Below are positions 50,620 through 61,728 of a stretch of 64,000 bases of DNA, one piece after another. Both the position numbers and the translations under genes were made by a program. The notes beneath the pieces were generated by a model. It saw only the letters and a list, made by a program, of their open reading frames with translations, was not told the origin of the DNA and did no database searches. This stretch comes from Falsirhodobacter algicola (GTDB taxonomy: Bacteria; Pseudomonadota; Alphaproteobacteria; Rhodobacterales; Rhodobacteraceae). How positions within the stretch are numbered: the first letter of the stretch is position 1; every line of letters begins with the position of its first letter. The stretch lies in NCBI RefSeq assembly GCF_018279165.1, contig NZ_CP047289.1, forward strand, positions 1,238,501 through 1,302,500. Direction: 5' to 3'.

Positions 50620-51462
50620 ATGCCCGAATTGCCCGAAGTCGAAACCGTCCGCCGCGGGCTGGAACCTGCGATGACGGGTCATGTCATCACCCATGCGGCG
50701 GTGAACCGCCCGGACCTGCGCTGGCCCTTCCCGCCGGACATGGCCGCGCGGCTGACCGGGGCGCGAGTGCTGGGGCTGCGGCGCCGCTCGAAATACATCC
50801 TCGCCGATCTGGACCGCGGAGAGACGCTGCTGATCCATCTGGGCATGTCCGGCCGGATGCTCGTCTCCGGGGTCAAGGTGGGGGAGTTCCATCACCCCCA
50901 TCCGGTGCCCGAAAAGCATGACCACGTCGTTCTGACGATGGAAACGGGGGCGCGCATCACCTTCAACGACGCCCGCCGTTTCGGCGCGATGGACCTGATG
51001 ACGACGGGGGAGGATCATCCGCTGCTCGCCGCCCTCGGGCCGGAGCCGCTGGGCAATGCCTTCGACGCCGATCACCTCGCCGCCCGGTTGCGGGGGCGCG
51101 GCACGCCGATCAAATCGGCGCTGCTGGATCAGCGGATCGTGGCGGGGCTGGGCAACATCTACGTCTGCGAGGCGCTGCACCGCGCCCGCCTCGATCCGCG
51201 GCGGCTGGCGGGCAGCCTGACGGAGGCGGAGATCGCCCGCCTCGTCCCTGTGATCCGCGACGTGCTGGAGGAGGCGATCACCGCCGGCGGCTCCTCGCTG
51301 CGCGATTATCGGCAGGCGGGCGGGGAGCTGGGCTACTTCCAGCACAGCTTCCGCGTCTATGGCCGCGAGGGCGCGCCCTGCCCCGAATGCGGTGCCCCGG
51401 TGGCCCGGATGGTGCAGTCCGGACGGTCCACCTTCTTCTGCCCGGACTGCCAAAGCGCTTGA
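50620..51462 (+). CDS. mutM: formamidopyrimidine-DNA glycosylase
   Basis: 280-residue base-excision repair enzyme for 8-oxoguanine and formamidopyrimidines. The catalytic N-terminal proline is in [17 protein letters not shown]2TH motif around [19 protein letters not shown]-terminal zinc finger CPECG ... CPDCQ. ATG 50620 has GGAGG upstream. The promoter of the following rpsT gene overlaps the mutM stop. Confidence 0.97.
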   Translation: MPELPEVETVRRGLEPAMTGHVITHAAVNRPDLRWPFPPDMAARLTGARVLGLRRRSKYILADLDRGETLLIHLGMSGRMLVSGVKVGEFHHPHPVPEKHDHVVLTMETGARITFNDARRFGAMDLMTTGEDHPLLAALGPEPLGNAFDADHLAARLRGRGTPIKSALLDQRIVAGLGNIYVCEALHRARLDPRRLAGSLTEAEIARLVPVIRDVLEEAITAGGSSLRDYRQAGGELGYFQHSFRVYGREGAPCPECGAPVARMVQSGRSTFFCPDCQSA

Positions 51463-51486
51463 CTCATGCCTGAATCGGGCATAAAG
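51459..51486 (+). promoter_or_regulatory. sigma70-type promoter for rpsT
   Basis: TTGACT (51459-51464), a 16-bp spacer, then ATAAAG (51481-51486), lying over the mutM stop and 45 bp before the rpsT ATG. The -35 is good, the -10 only fair. Confidence 0.45.
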
Positions 51487-51531
51487 ACCCGGCTTCAAGA
51501 TTAGAACCCCGACAACACCGGAAACCGATTA

Positions 51532-51804
51532 ATGGCAAACACGCCCCAGTCCAAGAAGCGCGCCCGGCAGTCCGAGGCACGCTATGCCGTGAACAAGGCG
51601 CGCCGTTCGCGGATCCGCACCTTCCTGCGCAAAGTCGAAGAAGCCATCGCGTCCGGCGATCAGGCTGCTGCCTCCGAAGCGCTGCGTGCGGCTCAGCCCG
51701 AGATGTCCCGTGGTGTGACCAAAGGTGTCCTGCACAAGAACACCGTTGCGCGCAAGATGTCGCGCCTGTCCTCCCGCGTGAAGGCCATCGGCGTCGCCGC
51801 CTGA
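51532..51804 (+). CDS. rpsT: 30S ribosomal protein S20
   Basis: 90 residues starting [31 protein letters not shown], the canonical bS20 N-terminus; basic throughout. No strong ribosome site precedes the ATG (leader ..GGAAACCGATTA), which is common for the autoregulated S20 gene. A strong terminator follows. Confidence 0.97.
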   Translation: MANTPQSKKRARQSEARYAVNKARRSRIRTFLRKVEEAIASGDQAAASEALRAAQPEMSRGVTKGVLHKNTVARKMSRLSSRVKAIGVAA

Positions 51805-51830
51805 GGCCACTGCGTTAACCAATTGAAAAG

Positions 51831-51854
51831 GCGCGCCTTTCGGCGCGCTTTTTT
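51831..51854 (+). terminator. intrinsic terminator of rpsT
   Basis: Stem GCGCGCC / GGCGCGC with a 4-base TTTC loop, extended by AAAAG/TTTTT pairs and followed by TTTTTT (51849-51854). Classical rho-independent terminator. Confidence 0.9.
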
Positions 51855-52272
51855 CGTGTCCGACACCCCCGTTGTGGCACCGTTTCCACCGTTCCGGATT
51901 CGGCCCAGCCAAATTTCTGTCAACAGCGAAGTTCGGTTGCGGAGGCTCCCGATCCGGGGCTAGCGTCTGGAAGCGATTCACCTGTCCTGGGGGACATGAC
52001 GCGATCGCGTTCCGCTGCGGCCCGGCTGCCATACCGTCGCTTACCCAAGCGATCAGGGCCGTCGGCGGAATGCGATCCCTGCAAGACTTTGACGGGGTGC
52101 CGTTGCACCTTTCATTCGGCGCGGAGGACGATTTCCGCGTGGTTCGTCTTGTTGTCTCGGCCTGTCGGCACCGCCGGCGGGTCATCCCCCGCGGCATGCC
52201 GTCCTTCGGGCAGGTGAGCACAAGAACAATCGGGCGAATGCCCGCGCGGCGGATGGAGCGGTCAGGACTACC
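51855..52272. other. 418-bp leader region upstream of dnaA
   Basis: I see no DnaA boxes (TTATNCACA), no AT-rich unwinding stretch and no tandem repeats, so this is unlikely to be oriC. A weak promoter candidate is TTGACG (52089-52094), 16 bp, TTCATT (52111-52116). An open frame across most of it that ends over the dnaA start looks non-coding. The region probably carries the dnaA promoter and a long regulated leader. Confidence 0.55.
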
Positions 52273-53643
52273 ATGACGAACGACACATGGACGAAGTTGC
52301 GTGAAGACCTGCTGCTTCATGTTGGCCGGAACAACTACCTCACTTGGATCGAGCCGCTGAAGCTCACCCATCTGGCCGAAGGCCGGGCCGAGTTCGAGGT
52401 GCCGACCTCGTTCTTCGGCAACTGGGTGCAGCGCAACTTCGCCGACAAGATTCGCCACCGGCTGAACGAAGCGGGCATCGATGTCTCGCGCATCGACTTC
52501 TCGGTCGCGCGCGGTGCGCCCGCCGCGCCGCAGGCCGCCGTTCAGGCACAGCCCGCGCCCGCCCCGATGCCCGCCGCCGCCGCCCCCCGCCGCGACGACG
52601 AGATCGCGAGCGCGCCGCTCGATGCGCGCTTCACCTTCGACAGCTTCGTCGTGGGCAAGCCGAACGCGCTGGCCCATGCCGCCGCGCGCCGCGTGGCCGA
52701 AGGCGGCCCGGTGACGTTCAACCCGCTCTTCCTCTATGGCGGCGTGGGCCTCGGCAAGACGCACCTGATGCACGCCATCGCGCACGAACTCCAACTGCGC
52801 CAGCCGCATCTGCGCGTGCTGTACCTCTCGGCCGAACAGTTCATGTACCGCTTCGTGCAGGCCCTGCGCGAACGCCAGATCATGGACTTCAAGGAGATGT
52901 TCCGCAGCGTGGACGTGCTGATGGTCGACGATGTGCAATTCATCGCCGGCAAGGATTCGACGCAGGAAGAGTTCTTCCACACGTTCAACGCCCTCGTGGA
53001 TCAGAACAAGCAAATCGTCATCTCCGCCGACCGCGCACCGGGAGAGATCAAGGATCTGGAAGACCGCATCAAGTCGCGCCTGCAATGCGGCCTCGTGGTG
53101 GATCTGCATCCGACCGATTACGAACTGCGCCTCGGCGTTCTGCAGCAGAAGGCCGAGCAGTACCGCCGCCAGATGGGCGATCTGGTGATCGCCGATGGCG
53201 TTCTGGAATTCCTCGCCCACCGCATCACGACGAACGTACGCGTGCTCGAAGGCGCGCTGACGCGGCTCTTCGCCTTCGCCAATCTGGTCGGGCGTGCGGT
53301 GACGCTGGATGTGACGCAGGAATGTCTTTCGGACATTCTGCGCGCCTCGGACCGCAAGGTCACGATCGAGGAGATCCAGCGCAAGGTGGCCGAACATTAC
53401 AACGTCCGCCTCTCGGACATGATCGGCCCGAAGCGTGTGCGCACCATCGCCCGCCCGCGTCAGGTCGCGATGTATCTGGCCAAGCAGCTGACCCCCCGCT
53501 CCCTCCCCGAGATTGGCCGTCGCTTCGGCGGGCGGGATCACACCACCATCATGCACGGCGTGAAGAAGGTGGAGGAGTTGATGGCCACGGATTCGCAACT
53601 GGCCGACGATCTTCAGATGCTTCGCCGCCTGCTTCAGGGATAA
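52273..53643 (+). CDS. dnaA: chromosomal replication initiator DnaA
   Basis: 456 residues: N-terminal domain I, an Ala/Pro-rich flexible domain II (residues about 82-115), AAA+ domain with Walker A GGVGLGKTHLMHAI and Walker B VDVLMVDDVQFI, and the C-terminal box-binding domain IV with RSLPEIGRRFGGRDHTTIMHG. AGGA lies five bases before the ATG. First of the dnaA-dnaN-recF-gyrB series. Confidence 0.98.
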   Translation: MTNDTWTKLREDLLLHVGRNNYLTWIEPLKLTHLAEGRAEFEVPTSFFGNWVQRNFADKIRHRLNEAGIDVSRIDFSVARGAPAAPQAAVQAQPAPAPMPAAAAPRRDDEIASAPLDARFTFDSFVVGKPNALAHAAARRVAEGGPVTFNPLFLYGGVGLGKTHLMHAIAHELQLRQPHLRVLYLSAEQFMYRFVQALRERQIMDFKEMFRSVDVLMVDDVQFIAGKDSTQEEFFHTFNALVDQNKQIVISADRAPGEIKDLEDRIKSRLQCGLVVDLHPTDYELRLGVLQQKAEQYRRQMGDLVIADGVLEFLAHRITTNVRVLEGALTRLFAFANLVGRAVTLDVTQECLSDILRASDRKVTIEEIQRKVAEHYNVRLSDMIGPKRVRTIARPRQVAMYLAKQLTPRSLPEIGRRFGGRDHTTIMHGVKKVEELMATDSQLADDLQMLRRLLQG

Positions 53644-53715
53644 GCGGCCGACCTTGACGCCCGGCGCGATCAAGGGGAAAGTCGCCCGACAGATTCCGCC
53701 AATGGAAAGACGGCA

Positions 53716-54834
53716 ATGAAGATCAGCATCGAACGCGGCACACTCCTGAAGGCGGTCTCGCAGGCCCAGTCGGTTGTGGAACGCCGCAACACGATCCCGA
53801 TCCTCGCCAACGTCTTGATCGAGACGCAGGGCGATGGCGTGTCCTTCCGCGCCACGGATCTGGATATCGAGGTGATCGACCGCGCCCCGGCGCAGGTCGA
53901 ACGCGCGGGCGCGACCACCGTATCGGCCACCATGCTCCATGAGATCGTCCGCAAGCTGCCGGACGGCGCGCTGGTCGGCCTGTCCGAAGATGCGGCCTCC
54001 GGTCGGCTGGTGGTGACGGCGGGGCGCTCGAACTTCAGCCTCGCGACCCTTCCGCGCGAAGATTTCCCGGTGATGGCCACGTCCGAATACGCGACCAGCT
54101 TCCGCGCGAACGCGCAAGTGCTGCGCCGCCTCTTCGACAAGGCGAAATTCGCCATCTCCACCGAAGAGACGCGCTATTACCTGAACGGCGTCTACATGCA
54201 TGTCGCGACCGCCGATGACGGCCCGGTCCTGCGCTGCGTGGCGACCGATGGCCACCGTCTGGCCCGGATCGACGCCCCCCTGCCCGACGGCGCGCAGGGC
54301 ATGGCCGGCATCATCGTCCCCCGCAAAACCGTGGGAGAGCTGCGCAAGCTGCTGGACGACGACGATATCGAGATCACAGTGTCCGTCTCGGAAACGAAGG
54401 TGCGCTTCGCCACGCCGTCCATCACCATGACCTCCAAGGTGATCGACGGGACGTTCCCCGACTACACCCGCGTGATCCCGCAGCAGAACACCCGCCGCCT
54501 CGAGGTGGACGCCTCGGACTTCGCCAAGGCGGTGGACCGGGTCGCGACCGTCAGCTCCGAGCGTTCGCGCGCCGTGAAGCTGAGCATGGAGGACGATCGC
54601 CTCGTCCTGTCCGTCAATGCCCCCGACAGCGGCGCCGCCGAAGAGGAACTGGCCGTCGCCTATGCCGACGAAAAGCTGGAGATCGGCTTCAACGCCAAAT
54701 ACCTGCTGGAAATCGCAAGTCAGGTGGACCGCGAGAATGCGGTGTTCCTCTTCAACTCCTCGGGCGATCCGACGCTGATGCGCGAGGGCGATGACGCCTC
54801 GGCGGTCTATGTCGTGATGCCGATGCGTGTCTGA
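53716..54834 (+). CDS. dnaN: DNA polymerase III beta sliding clamp
   Basis: 372 residues, three clamp domains. Begins MKISIERGTLLKAVSQAQSVVERRNTIPIL and ends YVVMPMRV, the hallmark C-terminus. It follows dnaA by 72 bp and overlaps recF by 8 bp. Confidence 0.98.
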   Translation: MKISIERGTLLKAVSQAQSVVERRNTIPILANVLIETQGDGVSFRATDLDIEVIDRAPAQVERAGATTVSATMLHEIVRKLPDGALVGLSEDAASGRLVVTAGRSNFSLATLPREDFPVMATSEYATSFRANAQVLRRLFDKAKFAISTEETRYYLNGVYMHVATADDGPVLRCVATDGHRLARIDAPLPDGAQGMAGIIVPRKTVGELRKLLDDDDIEITVSVSETKVRFATPSITMTSKVIDGTFPDYTRVIPQQNTRRLEVDASDFAKAVDRVATVSSERSRAVKLSMEDDRLVLSVNAPDSGAAEEELAVAYADEKLEIGFNAKYLLEIASQVDRENAVFLFNSSGDPTLMREGDDASAVYVVMPMRV

Positions 54835-55903
54835 CGACCGGCCCTTTGCGATCGCCGCGCTGCGGCTGTCGCATTTCCGAAGCCATCGCGCCACGCGGCT
54901 TGCCCTCGATGGGCGGCCGGTGGCGCTGTTCGGGCCGAACGGCGCCGGCAAGACCAATGTTCTGGAGGCCGTCTCGCTCCTCTCGCCCGGGCGCGGACTG
55001 CGGCGCGCGGGGGCCGAGGATCTGGCTCGCCGCCCCGAGGCGATCGGCTGGAAGATCACCGCCGAGGCCGCCGGCCACGAGATCGAGACATGGGCCGAAC
55101 CCGGCGGCGCGCGTCAGGTTCGGATCGACGGCAAGGCCGCGCCGCAGGTCGCGCTTGGCCGGGTGATGCGGCAGGTCTGGCTCGTCCCCTCCATGGATCG
55201 GCTGTGGATCGAGCCCGCCGAGGGCCGCCGCCGCTTTCTGGACCGCATGGTGATGAGCTTCGTTCCCGATCATGCCGATGCAGTGCTGACCTATGAAAAG
55301 GCCATGCGCGAACGCAACCGCCTGCTGCGCGACGATGTGAGCGATCCCGCATGGTATCACGCGCTCGAAGCGCAGATGGCCGATGCCGCCGACGCGATCA
55401 CCGCCAACCGGCATGCGGCGCTGGCCCGCGTGATCGCGGCGCAGGACGGCCCCTTCCCCCGCGCCGAACTCTCGATCACGGATGACGGCGGCTGGCCCGA
55501 GGCGTGGATCGACCGCCGCCGCGACCGGGCGGCGGGCCGCACCCTGCACGGGCCCCACCGCGCCGATCTTCAGGGTGTCTATGCCGCGAAGGCCATGCCC
55601 GCGGCCCAATGCTCCACCGGAGAGCAGAAGGCCCTCCTGATCAGCCTGATCCTCGCCAATGCCCGCGCCCTGTCGGGCGAGGCGCCGGTCGTCGTCCTCT
55701 TGGACGAGGTGGCCGCCCATCTCGATGCGGACCGGCGCGCGGCCCTCTATGCGCAGCTGAGGGATATGCGGGTACAGGTGCTGATGACGGGCACGGGGGC
55801 GGAGCTTTTCGACAGCCTCGGCCCCGATGCGCAGCGCATCGTCGTCACCGAGGCGGCAGAGGGCAGCACCCTAGCCCCCGCCGGCCCCCAAGACCCCGAA
55901 TAA
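54827..55903 (+). CDS. recF: DNA replication and repair protein RecF
   Basis: 358-residue SMC-like ATPase that helps load RecA at gaps. Walker A FGPNGAGKTN, signature STGEQKALLISL and Walker B VVVLLDEVAAHLD. The start is GTG 54827, inside the dnaN 3' end, so translation is coupled to dnaN. A 14-residue Pro/Ala tail ends the protein. Confidence 0.96.
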   Translation: MSDDRPFAIAALRLSHFRSHRATRLALDGRPVALFGPNGAGKTNVLEAVSLLSPGRGLRRAGAEDLARRPEAIGWKITAEAAGHEIETWAEPGGARQVRIDGKAAPQVALGRVMRQVWLVPSMDRLWIEPAEGRRRFLDRMVMSFVPDHADAVLTYEKAMRERNRLLRDDVSDPAWYHALEAQMADAADAITANRHAALARVIAAQDGPFPRAELSITDDGGWPEAWIDRRRDRAAGRTLHGPHRADLQGVYAAKAMPAAQCSTGEQKALLISLILANARALSGEAPVVVLLDEVAAHLDADRRAALYAQLRDMRVQVLMTGTGAELFDSLGPDAQRIVVTEAAEGSTLAPAGPQDPE

Positions 55904-55916
55904 ACGTGCCAATCGC

Positions 55917-55945
55917 GTGACATTGCCCGCATCCGCCTGTATAAG
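55917..55945 (+). promoter_or_regulatory. sigma70-type promoter for gyrB
   Basis: GTGACA (55917-55922), an exact 17-bp spacer, then TATAAG (55940-55945), each one mismatch from consensus; 28 bp before the gyrB ATG. It gives gyrB its own transcript apart from dnaA-dnaN-recF. Confidence 0.75.
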
Positions 55946-55955
55946 ATCGGGGTAA

Positions 55956-58418
<2,463 letters not shown>

Positions 58419-58420
58419 TG

Positions 58421-58452
58421 GAAAAAGCCCCGCCGATCGGCGGGGCTTTTTC
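58421..58452. terminator. bidirectional terminator between gyrB and mlaC
   Basis: Perfect 14-bp inverted repeat (GAAAAAGCCCCGCC / GGCGGGGCTTTTTC) around a GATC centre, with an A5/T5 end on both sides, so it can act for gyrB and for the convergent mlaC. Confidence 0.92.
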
Positions 58453-58455
58453 ATA

Positions 58456-59076
58456 TCAGGCGTTGCGCAGGGCCTGCGTCAGGCGGTCGATGCTGCCGCC
58501 CTGCTGATCGAGGATCGCCTGCACCTCCGTCCGTTCGGAGGCGAGCATGTTCACGCCCTGAATGATGATGTTGAAGAACCGGGGCGAGCTGCCCGAGGTC
58601 GAGACATGCCAGCGCACATCGGCGGGCGAGTTGCCGCGCGTATAGGCGACCGAGCGGACCTCGTAGTAGCTCTTGATCGGGTTCACGCCGGTGACCTCGA
58701 TCTTGCCACCCACGAATTCGCGGAAACGGCGGCCGTATTTGCGTGCGACATAGCCCTGATAGGCCTGCGTATAGGCCTGAAGCTGCGCCGCCGTCGCCTG
58801 CCGTGCCGCCACGCCGAGGGTGGAACGTGCGATCGTCGGCACGTCGGCATATTGGGCGAAGACACGCTCGAAATCGTCGTACATCTCACGCTCGGACTGG
58901 CCCGAGGCGATGATGCGGTTCACGGCGGCCACGGCTTGTTCGACCGCGGCGCGCGCGGCATCCGCGCCGCCCTGCGCGAAGCTCAGCCCCGGAGAGGCCA
59001 GAACGGCCCCGCCTGCAACGAGGCCGACGGCAACCGCGCGGCGGTTCAGAGCGGGGAAGTGAAGATCATTGGGCAT
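58456..59076 (-). CDS. mlaC: MlaC-like periplasmic phospholipid-binding protein
   Basis: 206 residues of the MlaC/Ttg2D family, which shuttles phospholipids between the outer-membrane MlaA and the inner-membrane MlaFEDB complex. The N-terminus NRRAVAVGLVAGGAVLASPGLSFA has two arginines ahead of the hydrophobic core, so Tat export is possible. Core motifs: VFAQYADVPTIARSTLG, YQGYVARKYGRRF, and WHVS.. FFNIIIQGVNMLASER. It overlaps mlaA by 11 bp. No mlaB, D, E or F in the window. Confidence 0.9.
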   Translation of the reverse strand: MPNDLHFPALNRRAVAVGLVAGGAVLASPGLSFAQGGADAARAAVEQAVAAVNRIIASGQSEREMYDDFERVFAQYADVPTIARSTLGVAARQATAAQLQAYTQAYQGYVARKYGRRFREFVGGKIEVTGVNPIKSYYEVRSVAYTRGNSPADVRWHVSTSGSSPRFFNIIIQGVNMLASERTEVQAILDQQGGSIDRLTQALRNA

Positions 59077-59896
59077 TGGTATCCTCGTAGGGATCTATGA
59101 AGTCAGCGGGCGCCGGGGCGGCTGCCCCATCGCCGGACGCATCGGCATACGGATCGATAAACCCGTCATCACCGCCCCCGGTTCCCCCACCCGCATTCTG
59201 CTGCAGCGTGAAGCGGCGGTTCTGCAGATAGGCGAGGCGCGCCTGAGAGTAGCTGTCCGCACTGTCATATAGGAGGTCGTCGATCGTTGCGGAATAGGTG
59301 TAGCGGTCATCCACCAGCTCCCCGCCCTTCGCGGCGGTCGCATAGGTGCTTTCCGGCGACTGGATCAGGAAGTGCAACGGATTCGTGATCGTATCGACGA
59401 TCATGCCCCATGTGTCCCGCTCGGTCGAAGGGCCGAAGAACGGGTTCTCGACATAGACGCCTTCGCCCACGCCCCATGTGTACATCGTCTCGCCGAAATC
59501 GGTCTGCTTGGCGGGCAGGCCGATATGGCTGGCGACATCGAAGATGCCGAAGATGCCGATGGTGGAGTTGACGGCGAAGCGCGCCGTGTTCTGCAGTGCG
59601 TTGACGGGGCGGCCTTGCAGCAGACCGTTGACCGCATCGCTCGGCGCTTCGAGGTTCTCGGCGACGTTGGAGACGCCCGTGCGGATCGGGCCGGGCACCA
59701 CGGTGCCGTATCCGCGCGAAACCGGACGCAGCAGATGGCGGTCGAAGCCCTTGTTGAAGGCATGACGCTCGCGGTTCACCTCTTCTTGCGGATCGTCCAC
59801 GCCGGTCGCGACCGGGGGCGTGCCGCAAGCGGTCAGCGCAAGGAGAGAGCAGCCGATCAGGACCAGACGGCCACGCAACGTTAAATGTTTGTTCAT
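59066..59896 (-). CDS. mlaA: MlaA/VacJ outer-membrane lipoprotein
   Basis: 276 residues. Lipobox LTAC; mature VacJ domain from about residue 40 to 215 (DPQEEVNRERHAFNKGFDRH, GPIRTGVSNVAENLEAPSDAVNGLLQ, and the FGETMYTWGVGEG loop). The C-terminal 60 residues are an acidic, Gly/Ala/Pro-rich tail with two copies of FIDPY, 20 residues apart. Start ATG 59896 (MNKHLTLRGRL) is chosen over an upstream in-frame ATG that lies in the divergent gene. MlaA removes phospholipid from the outer leaflet. Confidence 0.93.
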   Translation of the reverse strand: MNKHLTLRGRLVLIGCSLLALTACGTPPVATGVDDPQEEVNRERHAFNKGFDRHLLRPVSRGYGTVVPGPIRTGVSNVAENLEAPSDAVNGLLQGRPVNALQNTARFAVNSTIGIFGIFDVASHIGLPAKQTDFGETMYTWGVGEGVYVENPFFGPSTERDTWGMIVDTITNPLHFLIQSPESTYATAAKGGELVDDRYTYSATIDDLLYDSADSYSQARLAYLQNRRFTLQQNAGGGTGGGDDGFIDPYADASGDGAAAPAPADFIDPYEDTNAQ

Positions 59897-59956
59897 TACA
59901 ATGACCCTATGCTCACTCAGACTTTCGTGATCCAACCGCGAGGACGTGCAGCGCCA

Positions 59957-59985
59957 GCCATACGTTGGGCCGCCGGCTTTGACAA
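59957..59985 (-). promoter_or_regulatory. candidate promoter for mlaA
   Basis: On the minus strand TTGTCA, exact 17-bp spacer, TATGGC, 60 bp upstream of the mlaA ATG. The -35 is one mismatch from consensus, the -10 three. Confidence 0.35.
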
Positions 59986-60003
59986 CGAGGGACCGGCGCC
60001 GCG

Positions 60004-61728
60004 ATGCGACGAACTGAGGATGAGGCAGGGCGTGCGGAACTGCGCCGCGCCCTTCGCCCGGCACGTTCCCTGATCCTGACGGTGGCGCTTTTCTCGCTCA
60101 CCGTCAACATGTTGATGCTGACCGGCCCGCTTTACATGCTTCAGGTCTATGACCGCGTGCTGGCCGGACGGTCGGAGGCGACGCTGCTGGCCCTGTCGCT
60201 GATCGCGGCGGCGATGTTCCTTGCGATGGCGCTGATCGATCACGCACGGGGCCGGATCGTGGCGCGAATCGGCGCGGCGCTCCAGCAGCGGCTGGATTTG
60301 CGGGTGTTCCGCGCGGCCCTTGCCCGCAGTGCGCGCGTGCCCTCGGACGGGGTCGCCGCCACCGCCCAGCGCGATCTGGAGGCGGTGCAGAAGCTCCTCG
60401 CCTCGCCGGTGTTCCTGGCGATGTGCGATCTGCCATGGGTGCCGATCTTCGTGCTGGGCCTCTTTGCCTTCCACCCCGCGCTCGGGCTGCTGGCGCTTGG
60501 CGGGGCGGGGCTGCTGGTGGCGATGACGCTGGCGAACCAAGCGCTTTCCGTCGCGCCTCTGGCGGAGGCTGCGCGCTGCGGCGTGCGGGCCGACCGTCTG
60601 TCGGACATGCTCAAGGCCGAGGCCGAGACGGTGCAGGCCCTCGGCATGACCGGCGCCGCCTTCGATCGCTGGCAGCGCGGACGCAGCGAGGCCTTGGCCG
60701 CCGCCCTTCGCGCCGCCGATGTCACCGGCGGTTTCGGCGCGGCGATCCGCACGCTGCGGCTGTTCCTGCAATCGGCGACGCTTGGCCTTGGCGCGTGGCT
60801 CGTGCTGAAGGCGGGCCTCAGCGGCGGGGTGATGATCGCAAGCTCGGTTCTGATGGGGCGGGCGCTGGCCCCGATCGACACCGCGATCGGGCATTGGCCG
60901 CTGGTGGCCCATGCATGGCAGGCCCGTGGCCGCCTCGCGGCCCTGCTGACCCGCCAGCCCGAGGCCGCCCCCCGCACCCCCCTTCCCCGCCCGCAGGCCC
61001 GGATCGAGGCGGCGGGCCTGTCGCTGATCCCGCCCGGCGGTGCGGCGCCGGTGCTGCGCAATCTGGCCTTCGCGGTCGGGCCGGGTCAGGCGGTCGGGGT
61101 CATCGGTCCCTCCGGGTCGGGGAAATCCTCGCTCGCGCGCGCGCTGACGGGGCTGTGGATGCCCGCTGCGGGCGACATCCGGCTGGATGGCGCGACGCTG
61201 GATCAATACGGGGCGGACACGCTTGGCCGCCTTGCCGGCTACCTTCCCCAGCGCGTGACGCTCTTCGACGGCACCATCGCCGAGAATATCGCCCGCCTCG
61301 GCGCCCCCGACCCGGAGGCGGTGGTCGCCGCCGCCCGCCGCGCCGCCGCCCATGAGATGATCCTGCGCCTTCCCGCGGGCTATGACACGCCCGTGGCCGC
61401 GATCGGCGGGCGCCTGTCGGGCGGGCAGATCCAGCGCATCGGCCTTGCCCGCGCGATGTATGGCGATCCGGTGTTTCTGGTGCTGGATGAGCCGAACTCC
61501 AACCTCGACAATGACGGCACCATGGCGCTGAACGCCGGTATCCGCGCGGTGAAGGCGGCGGGCGGCACCGTCTTCATCATGGCCCACCGCCCCGCCGCCA
61601 TTCAGGAATGCGAGCTGCTCCTCGTGATCGAAGACGGGCTGCAACGCGCCTTCGGCCCCCGCGACACCGTCCTGCGCGAGATGGTGAAGAACCATACCGA
61701 CATCGTACGCGCCGGGGCCGCGCCATGA
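60004..61728 (+). CDS. type I secretion ABC transporter, PrtD-like ATPase/permease
   Basis: 574 residues. N-terminal half is an ABC-exporter membrane domain with about six helices (first ones LILTVALFSLTVNMLMLTGPLYM and ATLLALSLIAAAMFLAMALI) without a C39 peptidase domain; the C-terminal half has Walker A GPSGSGKSSLARAL, signature LSGGQIQRIGLARAM, Walker B FLVLDEPNSNLD. PrtD/HlyB-type exporters secrete RTX or similar proteins. The HlyD partner overlaps it. No substrate or TolC-like gene nearby. Confidence 0.9.
   Translation: MRRTEDEAGRAELRRALRPARSLILTVALFSLTVNMLMLTGPLYMLQVYDRVLAGRSEATLLALSLIAAAMFLAMALIDHARGRIVARIGAALQQRLDLRVFRAALARSARVPSDGVAATAQRDLEAVQKLLASPVFLAMCDLPWVPIFVLGLFAFHPALGLLALGGAGLLVAMTLANQALSVAPLAEAARCGVRADRLSDMLKAEAETVQALGMTGAAFDRWQRGRSEALAAALRAADVTGGFGAAIRTLRLFLQSATLGLGAWLVLKAGLSGGVMIASSVLMGRALAPIDTAIGHWPLVAHAWQARGRLAALLTRQPEAAPRTPLPRPQARIEAAGLSLIPPGGAAPVLRNLAFAVGPGQAVGVIGPSGSGKSSLARALTGLWMPAAGDIRLDGATLDQYGADTLGRLAGYLPQRVTLFDGTIAENIARLGAPDPEAVVAAARRAAAHEMILRLPAGYDTPVAAIGGRLSGGQIQRIGLARAMYGDPVFLVLDEPNSNLDNDGTMALNAGIRAVKAAGGTVFIMAHRPAAIQECELLLVIEDGLQRAFGPRDTVLREMVKNHTDIVRAGAAP

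Noticed and set aside
51815-51829. TTAACCA half-site like a CtrA box before dnaA
   Set aside because: Only one half is present and it is the lead-in to the rpsT terminator.
51872-52276. A 134-codon frame upstream of dnaA ending over its start (ATGA)
   Set aside because: The overlap looks like coupling, but the sequence has no recognisable motif, an atypical composition and no ribosome site.
51529-55059. A 1176-codon open frame on the minus strand across rpsT, dnaA and dnaN
   Set aside because: It is antisense to three certain genes; the product is His/Arg/Gly-rich shadow sequence, as expected from GC-rich codon bias.
59879-59896. TTAA-N7-TTCA resembling a CtrA site
   Set aside because: It consists of the first codons of mlaA on the other strand, not a promoter.
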